From contig NC_081406.1 in the NCBI RefSeq assembly GCF_030272615.1, positions 461,062,072-461,126,071 on the forward strand: DNA of 64,000 bases. The letters are read 5' to 3'. Positions 46,165-58,966 of this stretch are shown here, piece by piece. The notes under the pieces are model-generated. The model saw nothing but the letters and a program-made list of their open reading frames with translations, had not been told where the DNA came from and ran no database searches. Within the stretch, counting starts at the first letter, position 1. Each line of letters begins with the position of its first letter. The translations under genes and the position numbers were made by a program. The stretch comes from Cryptomeria japonica. Lineage: Eukaryota > Streptophyta > Pinopsida > Cupressales > Cupressaceae.

Positions 46165-49100
46165 ATGGCCTCCCCAATTGGGAAAGCCTCTATACCTATT
46201 ACTGAGGAATACCAGGAAGCTAAACTCAGTTCTAGTGACCCAAAAATTACCCCGACTATTCCTATAAGTATGGTTTCCCTATTGCAAGAGCTGCAAGATA
46301 CATCCACTGTAGAATCAAACCCTAAGCCCAACCCTAAAGAAACACCTACCTAGACTAAGGAGGGTGAGGCTAGTGCTCCTCCAAAGCAAGAGAAAAGGAA
46401 GAGGGGTTTGAGGAAGGTGATAAATGAGGCATCAAAGGGATTAGAGGAGGAAACACCAAAGAAAAAGGATGAGAAGAAGAAGACCCCTCCCAAAAAGAAG
46501 GCAAAGTCTACCTCCATTGCAAAGGAAAACCTAGCCCCAAATGCAAGAAAGTTGACTCCCAAGAAGAGAAAATCAAATAAAGATAGTGAGGCAAAGGCTC
46601 TAGTGACTGAGAAGGAGGAAGTTGCAGAGAATCCAACTGAGGTGGCAGAGAAGGTAGAAGAAATACCGAAGAGAAAGGAGGTGAAGAAGAAGACCCCTCC
46701 CAAAAGGAAGGCTGAGTCTACCTCCATTGCAGAAGAATCCCCATAGTTCCATGAAGAAATAGTTGCCTTAGCTAAGCCTCCCAAAATAGCTACTGAGGTT
46801 GAGAGGGAGACTGTGATAAGATTAGAGGAACTAGACCAAAAGCAAACCAGAGCAACCTGGGTCCTAAGCCAATATTTGTTGGAGTTGTTCCTTGACTTGA
46901 GCATATTAGAGTCGACAAAGATAAGATAGGGAGATAGGGAGGCTGGGTGCAGAGATGCCATCATAGGGCACAGGGGCTAAGATGTTTTTCATGCCTTCTA
47001 TGGAAATAGAGACCAACCAGGCCCAATCTGCAACCCATGGAAGCTAAACATAGGGAAGCTGGTGGTCCTAAATATGTTTGTGCAGCCAATGATGATTGGG
47101 GAATTGGCCAAGAAGTTTGACACCCCAAGCCTCTCTTTCAGAAATCTCCATAGGTAGGTTATTTTGAACATATATCAGAAAGCTATCATAGAATGTTTTG
47201 GGCTAGATGAGACAACCATCAAGGGGATCAATAAGAAGGCCTTGTTCAAAATCTATGAAAAGAAGAAGGGAAGGATAATAAGAGAATATATGCCAATGTT
47301 TTTTCAGAAAGCTCTCCAATTTCACCCCCAACTACATTTTGTGATCTAAGACAGAGCCATTTGCACTGGACAAATTTGAAGCATATTTTATAAGAACATA
47401 TTATTCCCTGTACTAGGTCTTGGGAGAGGATTGTAGGCTCACAATATTACTAGTAGATTACATGATGCTAGTAGTATTAATTCAACACCTGGCTACCATT
47501 GTGCTTTATGACTTTACAACCATTCTTCAAACCAATTTATGTGATAGCCTTGTTAAAGAAAAAGATGAAAATATTGCACTAAATTCCACACACTATTCTT
47601 TGGTGTGCCATTTCCTTTTGTACCAGAACATGTCAGTTTGGTCCCCAAATCTGAATATCAGGATGTTGGATCCACAGACAGGGTTGTCATGGCCAGTTCA
47701 GAGATGGGCACAAGTATGGGACAAGGGATCTCAATTTGGAGACTATTGTTTATTCTCTAATTATTTTTTCAAGAAGATTTTGGATATGTTGAGTGTTGAA
47801 TTGCCAAGGCTTCCCAGACATATAGTTAAGGTATCGATAATTCAGGCATGCAGAGCTCCAAATGTACAATATGCAGAGGGGGATTTTAGCCACAATTTTG
47901 AGGACTTCTTTTTCTATCAGGACTGCACCATCATTAGGTGCTATGGTTTTGAAAAGGCTCCCCACAAGTTGCCCATTTTTTTTCTCCTAGGGTTACATTC
48001 TTAGAATTTATGTGGTGAATGATGTGGGTTGACAAGGATCAAATCCTAGAGAGGAAGGGGTTTTAGACATAATGCACAACTAAGAGGGGGGTGAACTAGT
48101 TGGTCTCAATCTTTCCCCTTTAACTATCCTATGTGAGTATACCGGTTCTTAGATTCTAACAATGCAGACTTACCGATTAGTGGGGAGACCAACACAAATG
48201 CAATCACACACAAAGGGACATCTCATAACACCAACATATACGAGGAAAACTCAAGATGGGAAAAACCTCGATGAGAAATGTTGCTAGAGACTACTGCTCC
48301 AATCCAACCTCACAATGAATCTTTGATTACAATATTTAGGGCACCAACCCAAGGAGCACCAACCCCTTATTTAGGGAACCAAAGCAAGGAGCACTAGCCC
48401 CTAATTTAGGGCACCAACCCAAGGAGCTACAACCCCTAATTTTAGGGTACCAATGTAAGGAGCTACAACTCAGTAAATACAAAAACATATTTTGATTCCA
48501 AAGTTATATTCTTGTTACAAATGGATTTTGTAACACTTCTTCAAATCTCTTTGGTGGATCTCTTGTCTAGTTCTTTGCTGGTTCTCTCTCTACCGATTCT
48601 CTCTATTGGTTGCCTCTTCTCTCTGTTGCTCTGCTGATTTTTATCGGTACTATAGTCTACCAGTTCTATACCTACCTTCTCTGCAGTTACCTTCACTTCT
48701 TCTCTATTGGTATGGACACTACCGGTTCTGCACTTCTATCTGTTGAACACTTCAAATTGGTTCTCCCTCACACTCAATCTCTTCTATATCTCCTTGATGA
48801 GCACTTGACTGATCTGCTCTCACATGTAGCAGCAATACACTCTCCTTTAGTAGCCCCCTTCAAGTATTTTGACTTCCTTATTTATCACCTGATTTTCCCA
48901 CCAAAAGCTAAGTCAAATCTTAGGTGGTTAGGGTTTCCTCATCAACATCAAGGCAAACCAAATCCAATTAGATCTTATCTAATTTGATCTCCTAGACAAC
49001 TATCTAGACATCACCATCCTTAATGTGCCTTCAAAAACATGTTTGCTATGATTAGCAAACACATATAGTCAATCGATGAGACACAAGATCAATCACCATT

Positions 49101-52100
49101 AATGGTTCATAGATTTCATCATCAATCTCATCTTGCACTTGGACATTCTCCATCAATCACCTCAGTTTGACCTTCCTCAAGCCGCACACCTTTGCAACAC
49201 TCCCCATGATTTATGGGGTCTACCATTAATATCGACCAACTCTGCAACAACCTCATCAGTGCACACTCCATCTATCATTGCATACAAGTCCACCACCTTG
49301 ACTCCACGTGGCACCTTTGTCGACCAACTTCTAGCTTGGACCTTTATGTCATTTTAGACAGGATCATCGACCAAACACTCAATCGGTTCTTCTTTTCTTT
49401 TGGTTCACTAACCCTGTCGGTATCTCACATTTTATTGATTAACCTTCATGTTTTCTCTTTGTTGAACTGCTGGTGGAACACCTTAACTGGTTGCTAGACA
49501 TGTCTATCCATAGCATGCTCATTATCATTAGGTAGAAGCACATCTCTTAGACTCTTTTCTTCCTTACCAGTTCTCATGCTTACGAGTACCCATCCTGATG
49601 ACACCATGTCATCAACCTTTAGTGGTTTCCATCTAAGACATCTACTTGCCAGTTTTATTCTCTATTTTTAGCTGCTCTACTTTGCCTTCTTCATCATTAG
49701 ACTAAATATCATCTTAGTCGATTTGTCAAGCTGACAAACTCATCAACTATTTACTCTTCTTTTTCTATTTTGGTGGCATAACATGCCTTCCATGTCGGTC
49801 CACTGCATATCCTTGATTTCATGCACTTGAGGCATCCCCTTGATTCATTGGTAGATCCGGTGTCAGCCTTCAAACATCTTCCTTTATCTCTTCTTCCTTA
49901 TCTCACATAACTATGATGCACACTATGCATAATAGAAGATAAGTTCCACTTACTAGTGGTGGTGATTCCTTGTCATCTGCATCCTACAATGCACTCATGT
50001 GGCTTTCCTATTTGTGCAACATATCTACAAACAAGCACATGTGATCTGGTGTGGGAACATTCATTGTCAGTCATCTCTTCATATGGTGACTGCATCTCTA
50101 TCTGGTGGGAGCCCTGTTATCCTGTATCCACACAACATACCAGTGACCTATTTATCTTTCTCCTCCGACATTGATATGATTTAGGTAACATTTTCCCTCT
50201 TCGTCACAAACAACATCCAAGCATCCTTCTCATTGTCAACACTTCACTTACTAGTTGACATATTCTCCTTACCAGTGATACACTATACTGGTAACCTGTC
50301 CATTTCATCCACACAAGTCAAACACTAACTTGTGTACCAATGACTCTAGTGGACATTCCTCTGAATGACATTCTCTTCTTTACCGATGACTGCAACACTT
50401 CATTGACATCAGGGACTTCATGTCAACAATACTCTCATACTGGTCGTCCTTCTATACCAGTTGACATCAATGACAACACAATGCCAACAAGGAGAGGAAT
50501 CTCCCTAAAGCCATTGTATTTGGAGAATTTTAAATTGGTTGTGATAAATTGGAAAAGATCCAAGATTTTTTGGTCACAAACTACAAATTCAAGGTGGGAA
50601 TTGCCAACAATTATGACCCTCAGGGGTATATAGGGGACATAAGGCTAAATAAGTTCAAGGAGAGGAACTATCATCATGAATTATATGAAGTTAAAGACTT
50701 TTTGAGGAATGCTTTGCCCAAGGAAGCCATCCAGAGAAATATAAAATGGGATGTGCTAAAGAAAATTGAAAGGGAGAGGATGGAAGAAGATAAGAACTAC
50801 ACATGGCTACTCAGAATAGAGTTCCAATCTGATATTGCAAGGATGATTCTCCTTCTCTGATTTGAAAATAAGATCATCAAAGATGAAATCGAAATGAGAG
50901 AACAAACAAAAAGGGCAAAAATTTGAAGAGCATCCTACTACAAACATCCCCATATTTTCCAAGAAAGGGGTGGTCATTAGGGAGGAGGTGCAAACTGAGT
51001 CTTTGAAGACAACAACTAAGGGTAAAGGGTCGGTGGTGGGAGAATAGGGAAAAAAGATAGAGGGGCAACTAAAGGCTGCAAGGTCAAGTGCCAAGGGTAA
51101 AGGATGGGCGGTGGGAGAGATCAGAAGGGTGGAGAAAGGTAAAACCAAGATCTGAGATTTTGTTGATATCCCTAAGACCGATGATCCAAATGTGCCCCCT
51201 CCTTCCCCTCCAAAGGATTTTTTCCATGAAGAGACACATGTAGAGAAATTGGATGAAAATGAAAGAGCTCTGGCTAAGGAAGTGGATGATGAAAGGGCGG
51301 CTTTTGCAAGGGAATTCATGTCAGATGAAATTTTGTGAATTCCCCGGAGTATGTCTTTTTGGATTAAAGAAAAACTAAGAAATGCAGCTCCCAGGAAGAA
51401 GTAAATATTAACCCCAATAACATTCAATGCACCCTCGAGAAATCTAGAGAAATGGTGGCCAATAGTGGCATGATTCTAGTTCCTAAATGGGATCACGTGA
51501 AACTATTTTTGTTAGACCAAGTTGCTAGGCAAAATGACCCAAGGTATGTGAAAGAATATGAAAACTATGGGTCTGGAGTTCATGTAAATATCAAAGCCTT
51601 TGTTGTTTAGGCCAGCAGATCAAGTGTAAATAGGCCAATTGTTCCTTTTGGGGTAGAGCAACTGCAGGGAGAAGCAATCCTAGTGACAGCTAGTGATACC
51701 ACAACAAGAGAGGTTGTTTGTCTGACTTCTCATGCAACACAATTTTCTCTGTTGGTAGTCAAGGACTTAGAAGTGAAACATAATGCTTTGAGGGATAGTT
51801 GGGCCAAGAAGTATCATGATTATAATTATTTATTCATTAAGAATTGTAAACTAAAGGATAAATTGAATAAAATAAAGGTAGGGACCTCGAGAGGAATAAG
51901 GCTTGAGGAATTAGAAAGGGATACTAGAGAGCTTCATGAGGCTAAGGAAGAAGCCTCTAGTACATATCTTAAAATCAGGAGAGATACAATTTTGAATATA
52001 TCTTACAGAGTCATGGATATATTAGGGGAGGTCCATACTAGTTGTTCCTCCCTAGAAAAAATTGACATTGATTTAGATTCCATTCTTTCATTCTTTTTGC

Positions 52101-52567
52101 CCATTAAAGTTACTTGGATTCTTAAAGGGAAACAACTAAAGGAGGTTCTCCTGGCTGCTTCACAAAGGAAAGGGAAGCAATCAATAAATGATATATTTGA
52201 ATCATTCAAATGATTGCAATGATGGGATATCCTTTCAATTTTGACACCCATGAAACACATTAAAGACTTGGTCTCCTGACATGCAAAATTTGAAAAGGCT
52301 ATTTTAGGGGTTCTAGAAGTGTTGGAATCAAACCTGGACCAAGAGGCCTCGTATAGTACAATTTTGGATAGAATCATGGATGTTGAGGGGTTGTACCACA
52401 AGATTGTTGCGGAAGTAACGTGGGTACCAGCACATGCAACTAGCATAGATATGAATAGGCTAGAAAGCCTAAATTTTTTTGAATAGCCAATTGACAAGAT
52501 AGAGGGGTGGTACAACAAGTACTATGCTATCCTCCAACAAGTCTTAGAAGAAGAAGAAGAGGAATAG
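46165..52567 (+). pseudogene. Unknown large protein, right copy (split by a solo LTR)
   Basis: Same protein as 39,250-43,113, read on the + strand from ATG at 46,165 (MASPIGKASIPITEE) to 48,060, then from about 50,490 to a TAG at 52,565. Matching blocks: TPPKKKAKSTSIAKEN, NGINKK equivalent KGINKKALFKIYEKKK, VCHFLLYQNMSVWSPNL, VQRWAQVWDKGSQFGDY, SHNFEDFFFYQDCTIIRCYG, PNVPPPSPP, RLEELERDTRELHEAKEE and a Glu6 tract. It carries an extra copy of the basic N-terminal block: two units, TPKKKDEKKKTPPKKK and IPKRKEVKKKTPPKRK. Broken by several stops, frameshifts and the LTR. No enzymatic motif seen. Confidence 0.6.
48061..50489 (-). mobile_element. Solo copia-type LTR
   Basis: On the minus strand begins TGTTGGCATTGTG at 50,489 and ends GTCTAAAA at 48,061 (TCTAACA expected; last G/C pair mutated). 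Flanks are AGGGG (48,056-48,060) and AGGAG (50,490-50,494), a 5-bp target duplication with one mismatch. The right element's coding sequence resumes directly after it when compared with the intact left copy. Its first 480 bases match the fragment at 26,140. At 2.43 kb it is longer than the 1.2-kb copia LTR. Frames inside are not genes. Confidence 0.7.
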
Positions 52568-52918
52568 TCTTTGTTTTTGCCATTTTGTCTTGCTTCCTTG
52601 TAGGCCTGCTACACTAGATAGTGACTTCTCAAGTAGAAGGGAATGAATGACTAACAAGGAGGGTACCATGCTATCAGCAAGGACACCTTTTGATGTACTT
52701 CCTAGTTAGGGTCTTTTGACATATATGCTCATTAGCTTGAAGCTTGTTTTGCTCCCTTATGTCATTAAAGGGAATTTAGGGCCTTAAGTACTATTCTAGA
52801 AATTTTAAGATCATATGTACTAAAGAAAGGCTTACAAGTAATAGAATGACATAGTTTTGCAAGAGTATTGCACCAAAATTCTATGAATGTACTTGTTTTG
52901 ACTTGAAGATCAATAAAG
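52568..52918 (+). other. 3' flank of the right unknown element
   Basis: Aligns with the reverse complement of 38,790-39,010, so the duplicated unit reaches at least to the copia insertion at 52,919. No ORF. Confidence 0.55.
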
Positions 52919-54122
52919 TGTTAGCCATTTGGTGAAATTGATTATGTGTTATATTGATGCCAACACTAGGTGTTTGGATGCTTTACCGACACCCTTATGG
53001 TCCTGGTAGGTTGAGTGGTTTCTAGCTAACTTGGATCTGGCATGATCTGGTAGGCTCCATTATAATATGGTGATGGAATTGACTTGTTCATGATACTCAT
53101 ACTCATATTTGGTCAATTGGTTTTGGTCTGGTGATCTTATGCTATCCTGCTTGCTTAGAAGATTGGTTTCTAGTTCCGATGAGGGTTTCACTGGTTGAGA
53201 TTTTGGTGGAGATCTTTGATGAATTGCATAAGTGGTATTGGTGCAACTTTTGGTGGAGTTTCAGGATGTTGTTGGTGATCATGTTCGAGACTTGGTGGTT
53301 AGAGATCATTGCTATAGCATGTGGACCTATCCTAGGTCCCAGTTCATGTAGGTTATGGACCGGCTTTAATGTAACGTGTAGATAGGACCTATTGATGTAT
53401 TTTCAAGATGTCTTATGTGTTGATATAATTTATTTGGTCTAAGGCTAACATGGTTTGTAATTATGTAATCAGTTTATTGTCTGGTGGCCGACTTGATTGT
53501 TTATGGTCGAGGGTTTGTATATATAGATGTAAGATTTAATTGTAGATCATCATGGTTATTGTTAGAGGTCATGGTCAAGGAATGTAATGTGCAAATAATG
53601 TAATATCATTCAGGAGAGGAGTTGATCTATCATTGGAGATTGAATTGGGTTTATGTAAGAGGATTTAGTCATATGGTATTGATCTCAACCAGAACTATAC
53701 TCAAGCATAGGAGATGCTATCTTTTGTAGTTCAACACTTCTCCAGATTGTAGTATGGATTTATATGTAATCAGTGAGGCTCTTTTTGTACTGAGAAATGC
53801 ACTCTAGGTTGTTGGCCTTCCTATAAGTGCTGGCCCCTTAATTGTAATTCACATACTTACTATGAAGTATTATCTAACTGTGGGTAGGCTTCCCACCGTG
53901 GTTTTTCCCTTTACCAAGTTTTCCATGTACAAATCTTGGTGCTATGTGGATGGTATTTATTATGTGATTATTGTTTCTGCTTAATTGGTTTATCTGCTAT
54001 TATTGGTATTAATGTTTTGAGTTTTGGTATTAAAGTTTAAATTGCTAATGGTTTCGGTAATCTGTGACAACTGATTCACCCCCCTCTCTCAGTTGTCTTC
54101 CAGTTATTTGAATTGTCTAACA
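52919..54122 (+). repeat. Copia 5' LTR
   Basis: 1,204 bases, with perfect 6-bp terminal inverted repeat TGTTAG...CTAACA. The first roughly 230 bases align with the 3' LTR from 58,731 (shared TTTGGATGCTTTACCGACACCC, CTCATACTCATATTTG, TTTTGGTCTGGTGATC). Contains CACCCCCCTCTCTCAGTTG near its end, the block shared with the other copia LTRs. Confidence 0.9.
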
Positions 54123-54124
54123 AT

Positions 54125-54136
54125 TTGTATCAGATA
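54125..54136 (+). promoter_or_regulatory. Degenerate primer binding site
   Basis: TTTGTATCAGAT directly after the LTR resembles the initiator tRNA-Met site TGGTATCAGAGC with three mismatches. Confidence 0.5.
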
Positions 54137-54183
54137 TTTGGTCCTCTTTGGAGAAAGCTTAACTGCTTGAGGAAGATCCTATT

Positions 54184-57100
54184 GTGGTTAATAGTTCAAG
54201 TTCATCCAGTTATTTTGGAGCTATCTTCCAAAGGGATATTCTGAGGCTTGATGGAACAAATTACACAGTATGGAAGATTTGGATGGAGACTCATCTAAGA
54301 TGTCTTGGAAAGGAGATTTGGGAGATCATACATAATGGTGTCACACCCTATAAGCCAGAATCTGGCAATTATCCTCCAACAAACCTGGACAAGGAGCTTG
54401 AGAATGATTGTAGAGAAAGAGAAGCCCTCTTGTAAGCACTTTCTGATCAAGAAATAATGGGTTTAACCAACAAATCATCTACAAAGGCTATATGGGATAA
54501 GTTGAAGACTCTTAATGAAGGTGAACCTATAGTGAAAATTGCTAAACTTGATGGTTACCGAGTGAGATATGAAAACTTGAAGATTGAAGAAGATGAAAGG
54601 ATTACTGCATTGATGGAAAGGGTAAATGAGATTGTTATGGGAATTCAATGTTGTGGTGGAACTCTGAGAAAAGATGAAATTGTTTCTAAAGTCCTGAGAG
54701 CCCTACCACAAACTTACAAAATGAAGGCTACTCCTATTAATGAGTTGATAAAAATGGCTAATACATCTGTCAACAAAGATACTTTGGTTGGAAAACTATC
54801 TACTTTGGAGCTTGAAGAATTTGGACCTTCTGGAGTTGTGAAGACTGAACCTGGTTTTCATGAATCTACATCTACAACTGGTAAGAAAGACTGGAAAGCT
54901 TTATATGCAAAGGAATTGGAAGATATGAAGAGAAAAGATGATGAGTTTGAGCAACTTGAAGCACTATTTCTTAGAAGATTACCTAAAGGACTGATAGGAA
55001 GTAAGTATGAAGGAAAAACAAGTTTTAAATATTTTGTATGTAATAAGATTAGTCATTTTGCATCTAGATGTCCTAAAAGGAATTATAGATTTGAAGAAAG
55101 AGTTAGAAGATCATCTAAGCCTAACCCTGGATATCATAATAAGTATAATCACAATAAAAATAGAGACAAATCATGCTACATAGTGGATGAGGAAGACATT
55201 ATTGTTTCTGATGATTAACTGACAGAAGACTCTACTAGTGGATCTGACAATGGGAAGGAATGGGTGTTCCTGGCTATCAAGGAAGATGATCTGACACTGG
55301 AAAATAATTTACCTAAAGAGAAGGCACTTGCTACTAAAATTGAAGACAAGGATAAATGGGTAATTGATAGTGTTTGTTCACATCATATGACAGGAGATAA
55401 AGGGAAGTTTCTATCTTTGCAAGAATTTGATGGTGGTCTAGTAGATTTGGAGATGACAAGGCATGTATGATCAAAGGAAAAGGAACTATATCATTGGATG
55501 GTAAGAACAATACTAACAATGTTTATTATGTTAAAGGTTTGAGGCATAATCTTTTGAGTGTAGGACAATTGGTAGATAAGGGATTTTATTTACATTTCAA
55601 GGAAGGAAAATGCAAAATCATTAACAGATCTGGCTTGGAGATTACAATCGGTACATAGACAAAAGGTAATATATTTTATTTGAAATCCGGTGAGAAGACA
55701 TGTTTGGTTACACACATTGATGAGAGTTGGCTATGGCATAAAAGGATGTGTCATATAAATTTTGATTGCATTGTGAAGATCAGTTCAACTACGATAGTTA
55801 GGGACATACCTAAGATTATGAAGCCCTATAATCCAGTATGTAAAGAATGTCAAATAGGTAAACAGGTTTGAACCTCTTTTAGGAGTATACAAGATAAATC
55901 AAATGATGTTCTTCATCTTATTCATACTATTTTGTGTGGCCCTGCTAGAGTTAAAAGTTTTCAAGGTAATAGATATTTCATGCTAATCATTGATGATTAT
56001 TCTAGAATGATGTGGGTTACTTTTCTAAAAGAAAAATCTGAAGCATTTGAAAATTTTAAAATCTTTAAGTCTAAAGTGGAAACTGAGACAAGATTGAAGA
56101 TTAAACGTTTTAGATCAGATCATGGTGGAAAATTCACATCCGGTGAGTTTAATAACTTTTTTGACAACCATGGTATAAGAAGAAAATTTTCTGCTCTCGG
56201 GACACCTGAGCAGAATGGAGTTGTGGAAAGGAAGAAAAGAACTATCTTGGATGTTACTAGAACAATGATGATGAAAGATAGTCTACCTCATATCTACTAG
56301 AGAGAAGCAGTGAGTACAACAGTTTATACATTCAATAGAGTACATATAAAGGAGAAAGTGGTAAGACACCTTAAGAATTATGGTTTGGCAATACACCTAC
56401 AGTTAAGTATTTCAGAATTTTTGGTAGTAAATGTTATATCAGGAGAGATGATATCATTGGGAAATTTGATCATAGATGTGATGAAGGCATATTTCTTGCT
56501 TATTCTAATGAAATAAAAGCATATAAATGTTATAACAAGATATTGCAGAGAATTATGGAGAGTTATAATGTCAAAGTAGATGAGCTGAACAAAAGTGAAA
56601 TAAGAGTTTATGTAGCACCTTTACTGAAATAGAGAGTTGAACCAGTTACTTTAGAAACATCAGAGAATTCTATAGTTACTGAAGAATAGGGAAGAGGAAC
56701 ATAAAGTCAGAAGACTCCTAGGTATGTGAGATTGAATCATTTTGAAGATCCAATCATGGGGATAAGAGAAATGGAGTGATGACAAGAAGAAGACTAGAAA
56801 CTAACGAGGTATGTTTAATTTCAGAAGTTGAACCGGTATTAGTAATTGAGGCATGTAAAGATAAATATTGGTTTAAAGCTATGGAAGAAGAATTAGATCA
56901 GATTGAGAAAAATAAAACATGGACCTTGGTTCCCCGGCCTAAAAATAAAAATGTTATTGGAACTAAATGGGTTTTTAGGAATAAATTGAATGAGGATGGT
57001 CAAGTTATAAGGAATAAGGTTAGATTTGTTTGTAAAGGATATTCTCAGAAGGAAGGAATTGATTATGGAGAAACTTTTGTACTTGTATCTAGGATTGAAG

Positions 57101-58365
57101 CTGTAAGATTATTTCTTGCCTATGCTACTTATAAAAACTACAAAGTTTATCAGATGGATGTTAAATATCCATTTTTGAATGAGGATATTGATGAGGAGGT
57201 TTGTATTGAGAAACCTGATTGTTTTTCACTATTAGATTATACAAATATGGTTTCCAGGTTAATAAAAGCTTTATATGGTTTCAAACAAGCACCTAGAGCT
57301 TAGTATCTAAGGTTGGATAAATATCTTTTGAAGCTTGGTTTTACTAAGGGTAGTGCCGACAACAATTTATATTATAAAATCACTGATGATGATATACTGA
57401 TTATTGAATTAATTGTTGATGACATTATTTTGGGAGGTGAAGACAAGTTATGCATAAAATTTTCTAAGAATATGGAGGAAGAATTGGAGATGTCTATGAT
57501 TAGTGAGATGAAATTTTTCCTAGGTTTGCAAATTACTCAGACTGACAAAGGTATTTTAATCTGTCAAACTAAACATGCTAAGGAATTGTTGAAGAAATTT
57601 GGTATGGGAGATTCTAAACCAGTAAGTACTCCTATGGTTACAACTAAAAAATTGACAAGAAAAGATGTTTCTGTACCGATAATCCTACAAGATACAAATC
57701 TGTGATTGGAGGTCTACTTTATTTGGTTCAGACTAGGCCTAACATTATGAATGTTGTTTCTATTGTTTAAAGATTTTAGAGTGATCCTAGAGAAAATCAT
57801 AAGATGGTGATGAAAAGGATTTTTCAGATACTTGCAAGGTACATCAGAATATGGCTTGTGGTACCCTAAGGAGGATAACTTTACTTTATGTGCATATACA
57901 GATGTTGATTAGGCTGGAGATGTTGATGACCAGAAAAGTACTTTTAGTGGAGCTTTCTTTCTTGGAAAGAAGTTGGTTTCATGGATCAACAAGAAATAGT
58001 CATATACTTCTTTATCTACTGCTGAAGCTAAGTATGTTGTTGTTGCTACTAACTATACACAAGTTTTATGGATGAAGCAATTGTTGAAGGATATAAAGGT
58101 GGACTGTGATGCACCGGTAGTTAGTCACTGTGATAACTCTGCTGCTATTGATATATCAAAGAATCTGGTATTTCATTCTAAAACAAAGCCAATATCTATC
58201 AAGTATAACTTTTTGAAGTTGAAGGTGGGAGCAAATGAAGTTAGACTGGTTTATGTGAACACTAAAGAGAAGATTGTAGATATTTTCACTAAACCTTTGC
58301 CCAAGGAATAATTTGAGTACCTAAGAGACAGATTGGGATTTTTTGCCCCTCCGGTAGAGACTTGA
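54184..58365 (+). pseudogene. Copia gag-pol polyprotein, decayed
   Basis: Gag: RLDGTNYTVWKIWMETHL and the UBN2-type core to about 55,010, then a damaged knuckle VCNKISHFASRCP at about 55,038. Protease: WVIDSVCSHHMTGD (about 55,356), where the active-site DSG reads DSV. Integrase: HKRMCHINFD and CKECQIGKQ zinc part (55,735-55,866), then FMLIIDDYSRMMWV, SDHGGKFTSGEF and GTPEQNGVVERK. RT: WVFRNKLNEDGQV, VYQMDVKYPFLNEDI, LIKALYGFKQAPRA, and LIVDDIILG in place of YVDD. RNase H: SHCDNSAAIDISKN, DIFTKPLPKE. At least ten stops or shifts (54,433, 55,216, 55,445-55,470, 55,656, 55,869, 56,298, 56,516-56,776, 57,301, 57,703). Normal copia length. Confidence 0.92.
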
Positions 58366-58446
58366 TTGATGCGGTTTGGCATCAGTCCAACATGCATTAT
58401 CATAGATACTATTCATTTTGACACTGATGTGGGGATGCTACTGCTT

Positions 58447-58730
58447 AGGGGGAGTAGTCAGTTTTGTGATACAGTGGCTTATGTTTTTGCTTTGATATTT
58501 TTGTCAGATTTTTGGCATTGATGTGAAAGGTGGAATGATATTGATGTGAAAAAGGAAGAGAAATTCAGAGCTTTATAGAGATATTATTTACAGGGGGAGT
58601 TTGGTCTTTATTTCAGAGCTATTTGTGGGAGATTATTGGTTGTCTTCCATTGGGGGAGACTTGTTTGGCATTTCTTGGTACTTAGATGTTTTTCACATCT
58701 AGTGTTGTCATCAATTCCAAAGGGGGAGAT
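58447..58730 (+). promoter_or_regulatory. Reiterated polypurine blocks and the copia polypurine tract
   Basis: GGGGGAG occurs at about 58,449, 58,593, 58,653 and 58,722; the last (AAAGGGGGAGAT, 58,719-58,730) directly precedes the 3' LTR and is the functional tract by position. Confidence 0.75.
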
Positions 58731-58966
58731 TGTTGGCCTTTTGGTGGAATTGATAATGTGATGCATTGATGTTTTGTCATTGATACCAACACTAGCTATT
58801 TGGATGCTTTACCGACACCCTTCTGGTCCGGATAGGTTTAGTGGTTTTTGGTTAACTTGGATCTGAGATGATCTGGTAGGCTCTGATATAGTCTAGTGAT
58901 GAAATTGACCTGTTCATAATACTCATACTCATATTTGTTCAGTTGGTTTTGGTCTGGTGATCAGAT
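58731..58966 (+). repeat. Copia 3' LTR, broken by the gypsy insertion
   Basis: TGTTGGCCTTTTGGTGG start; aligned with the 5' LTR to CTGGTGATC at about 58,962, then homology stops. Confidence 0.85.

Larger units (their letters stand above)
52919..58966 (+). mobile_element. Ty1/copia retrotransposon, 3' LTR interrupted
   Basis: 5' LTR (52,919-54,122), degenerate primer site, gag-pol, polypurine tract and the first 236 bases of the 3' LTR, which stops where the gypsy element begins at about 58,967. The base run before the 5' LTR is TAAAG, probably its target duplication; the partner is outside the window. Coding order protease, integrase, RT, RNase H identifies copia. Confidence 0.9.
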
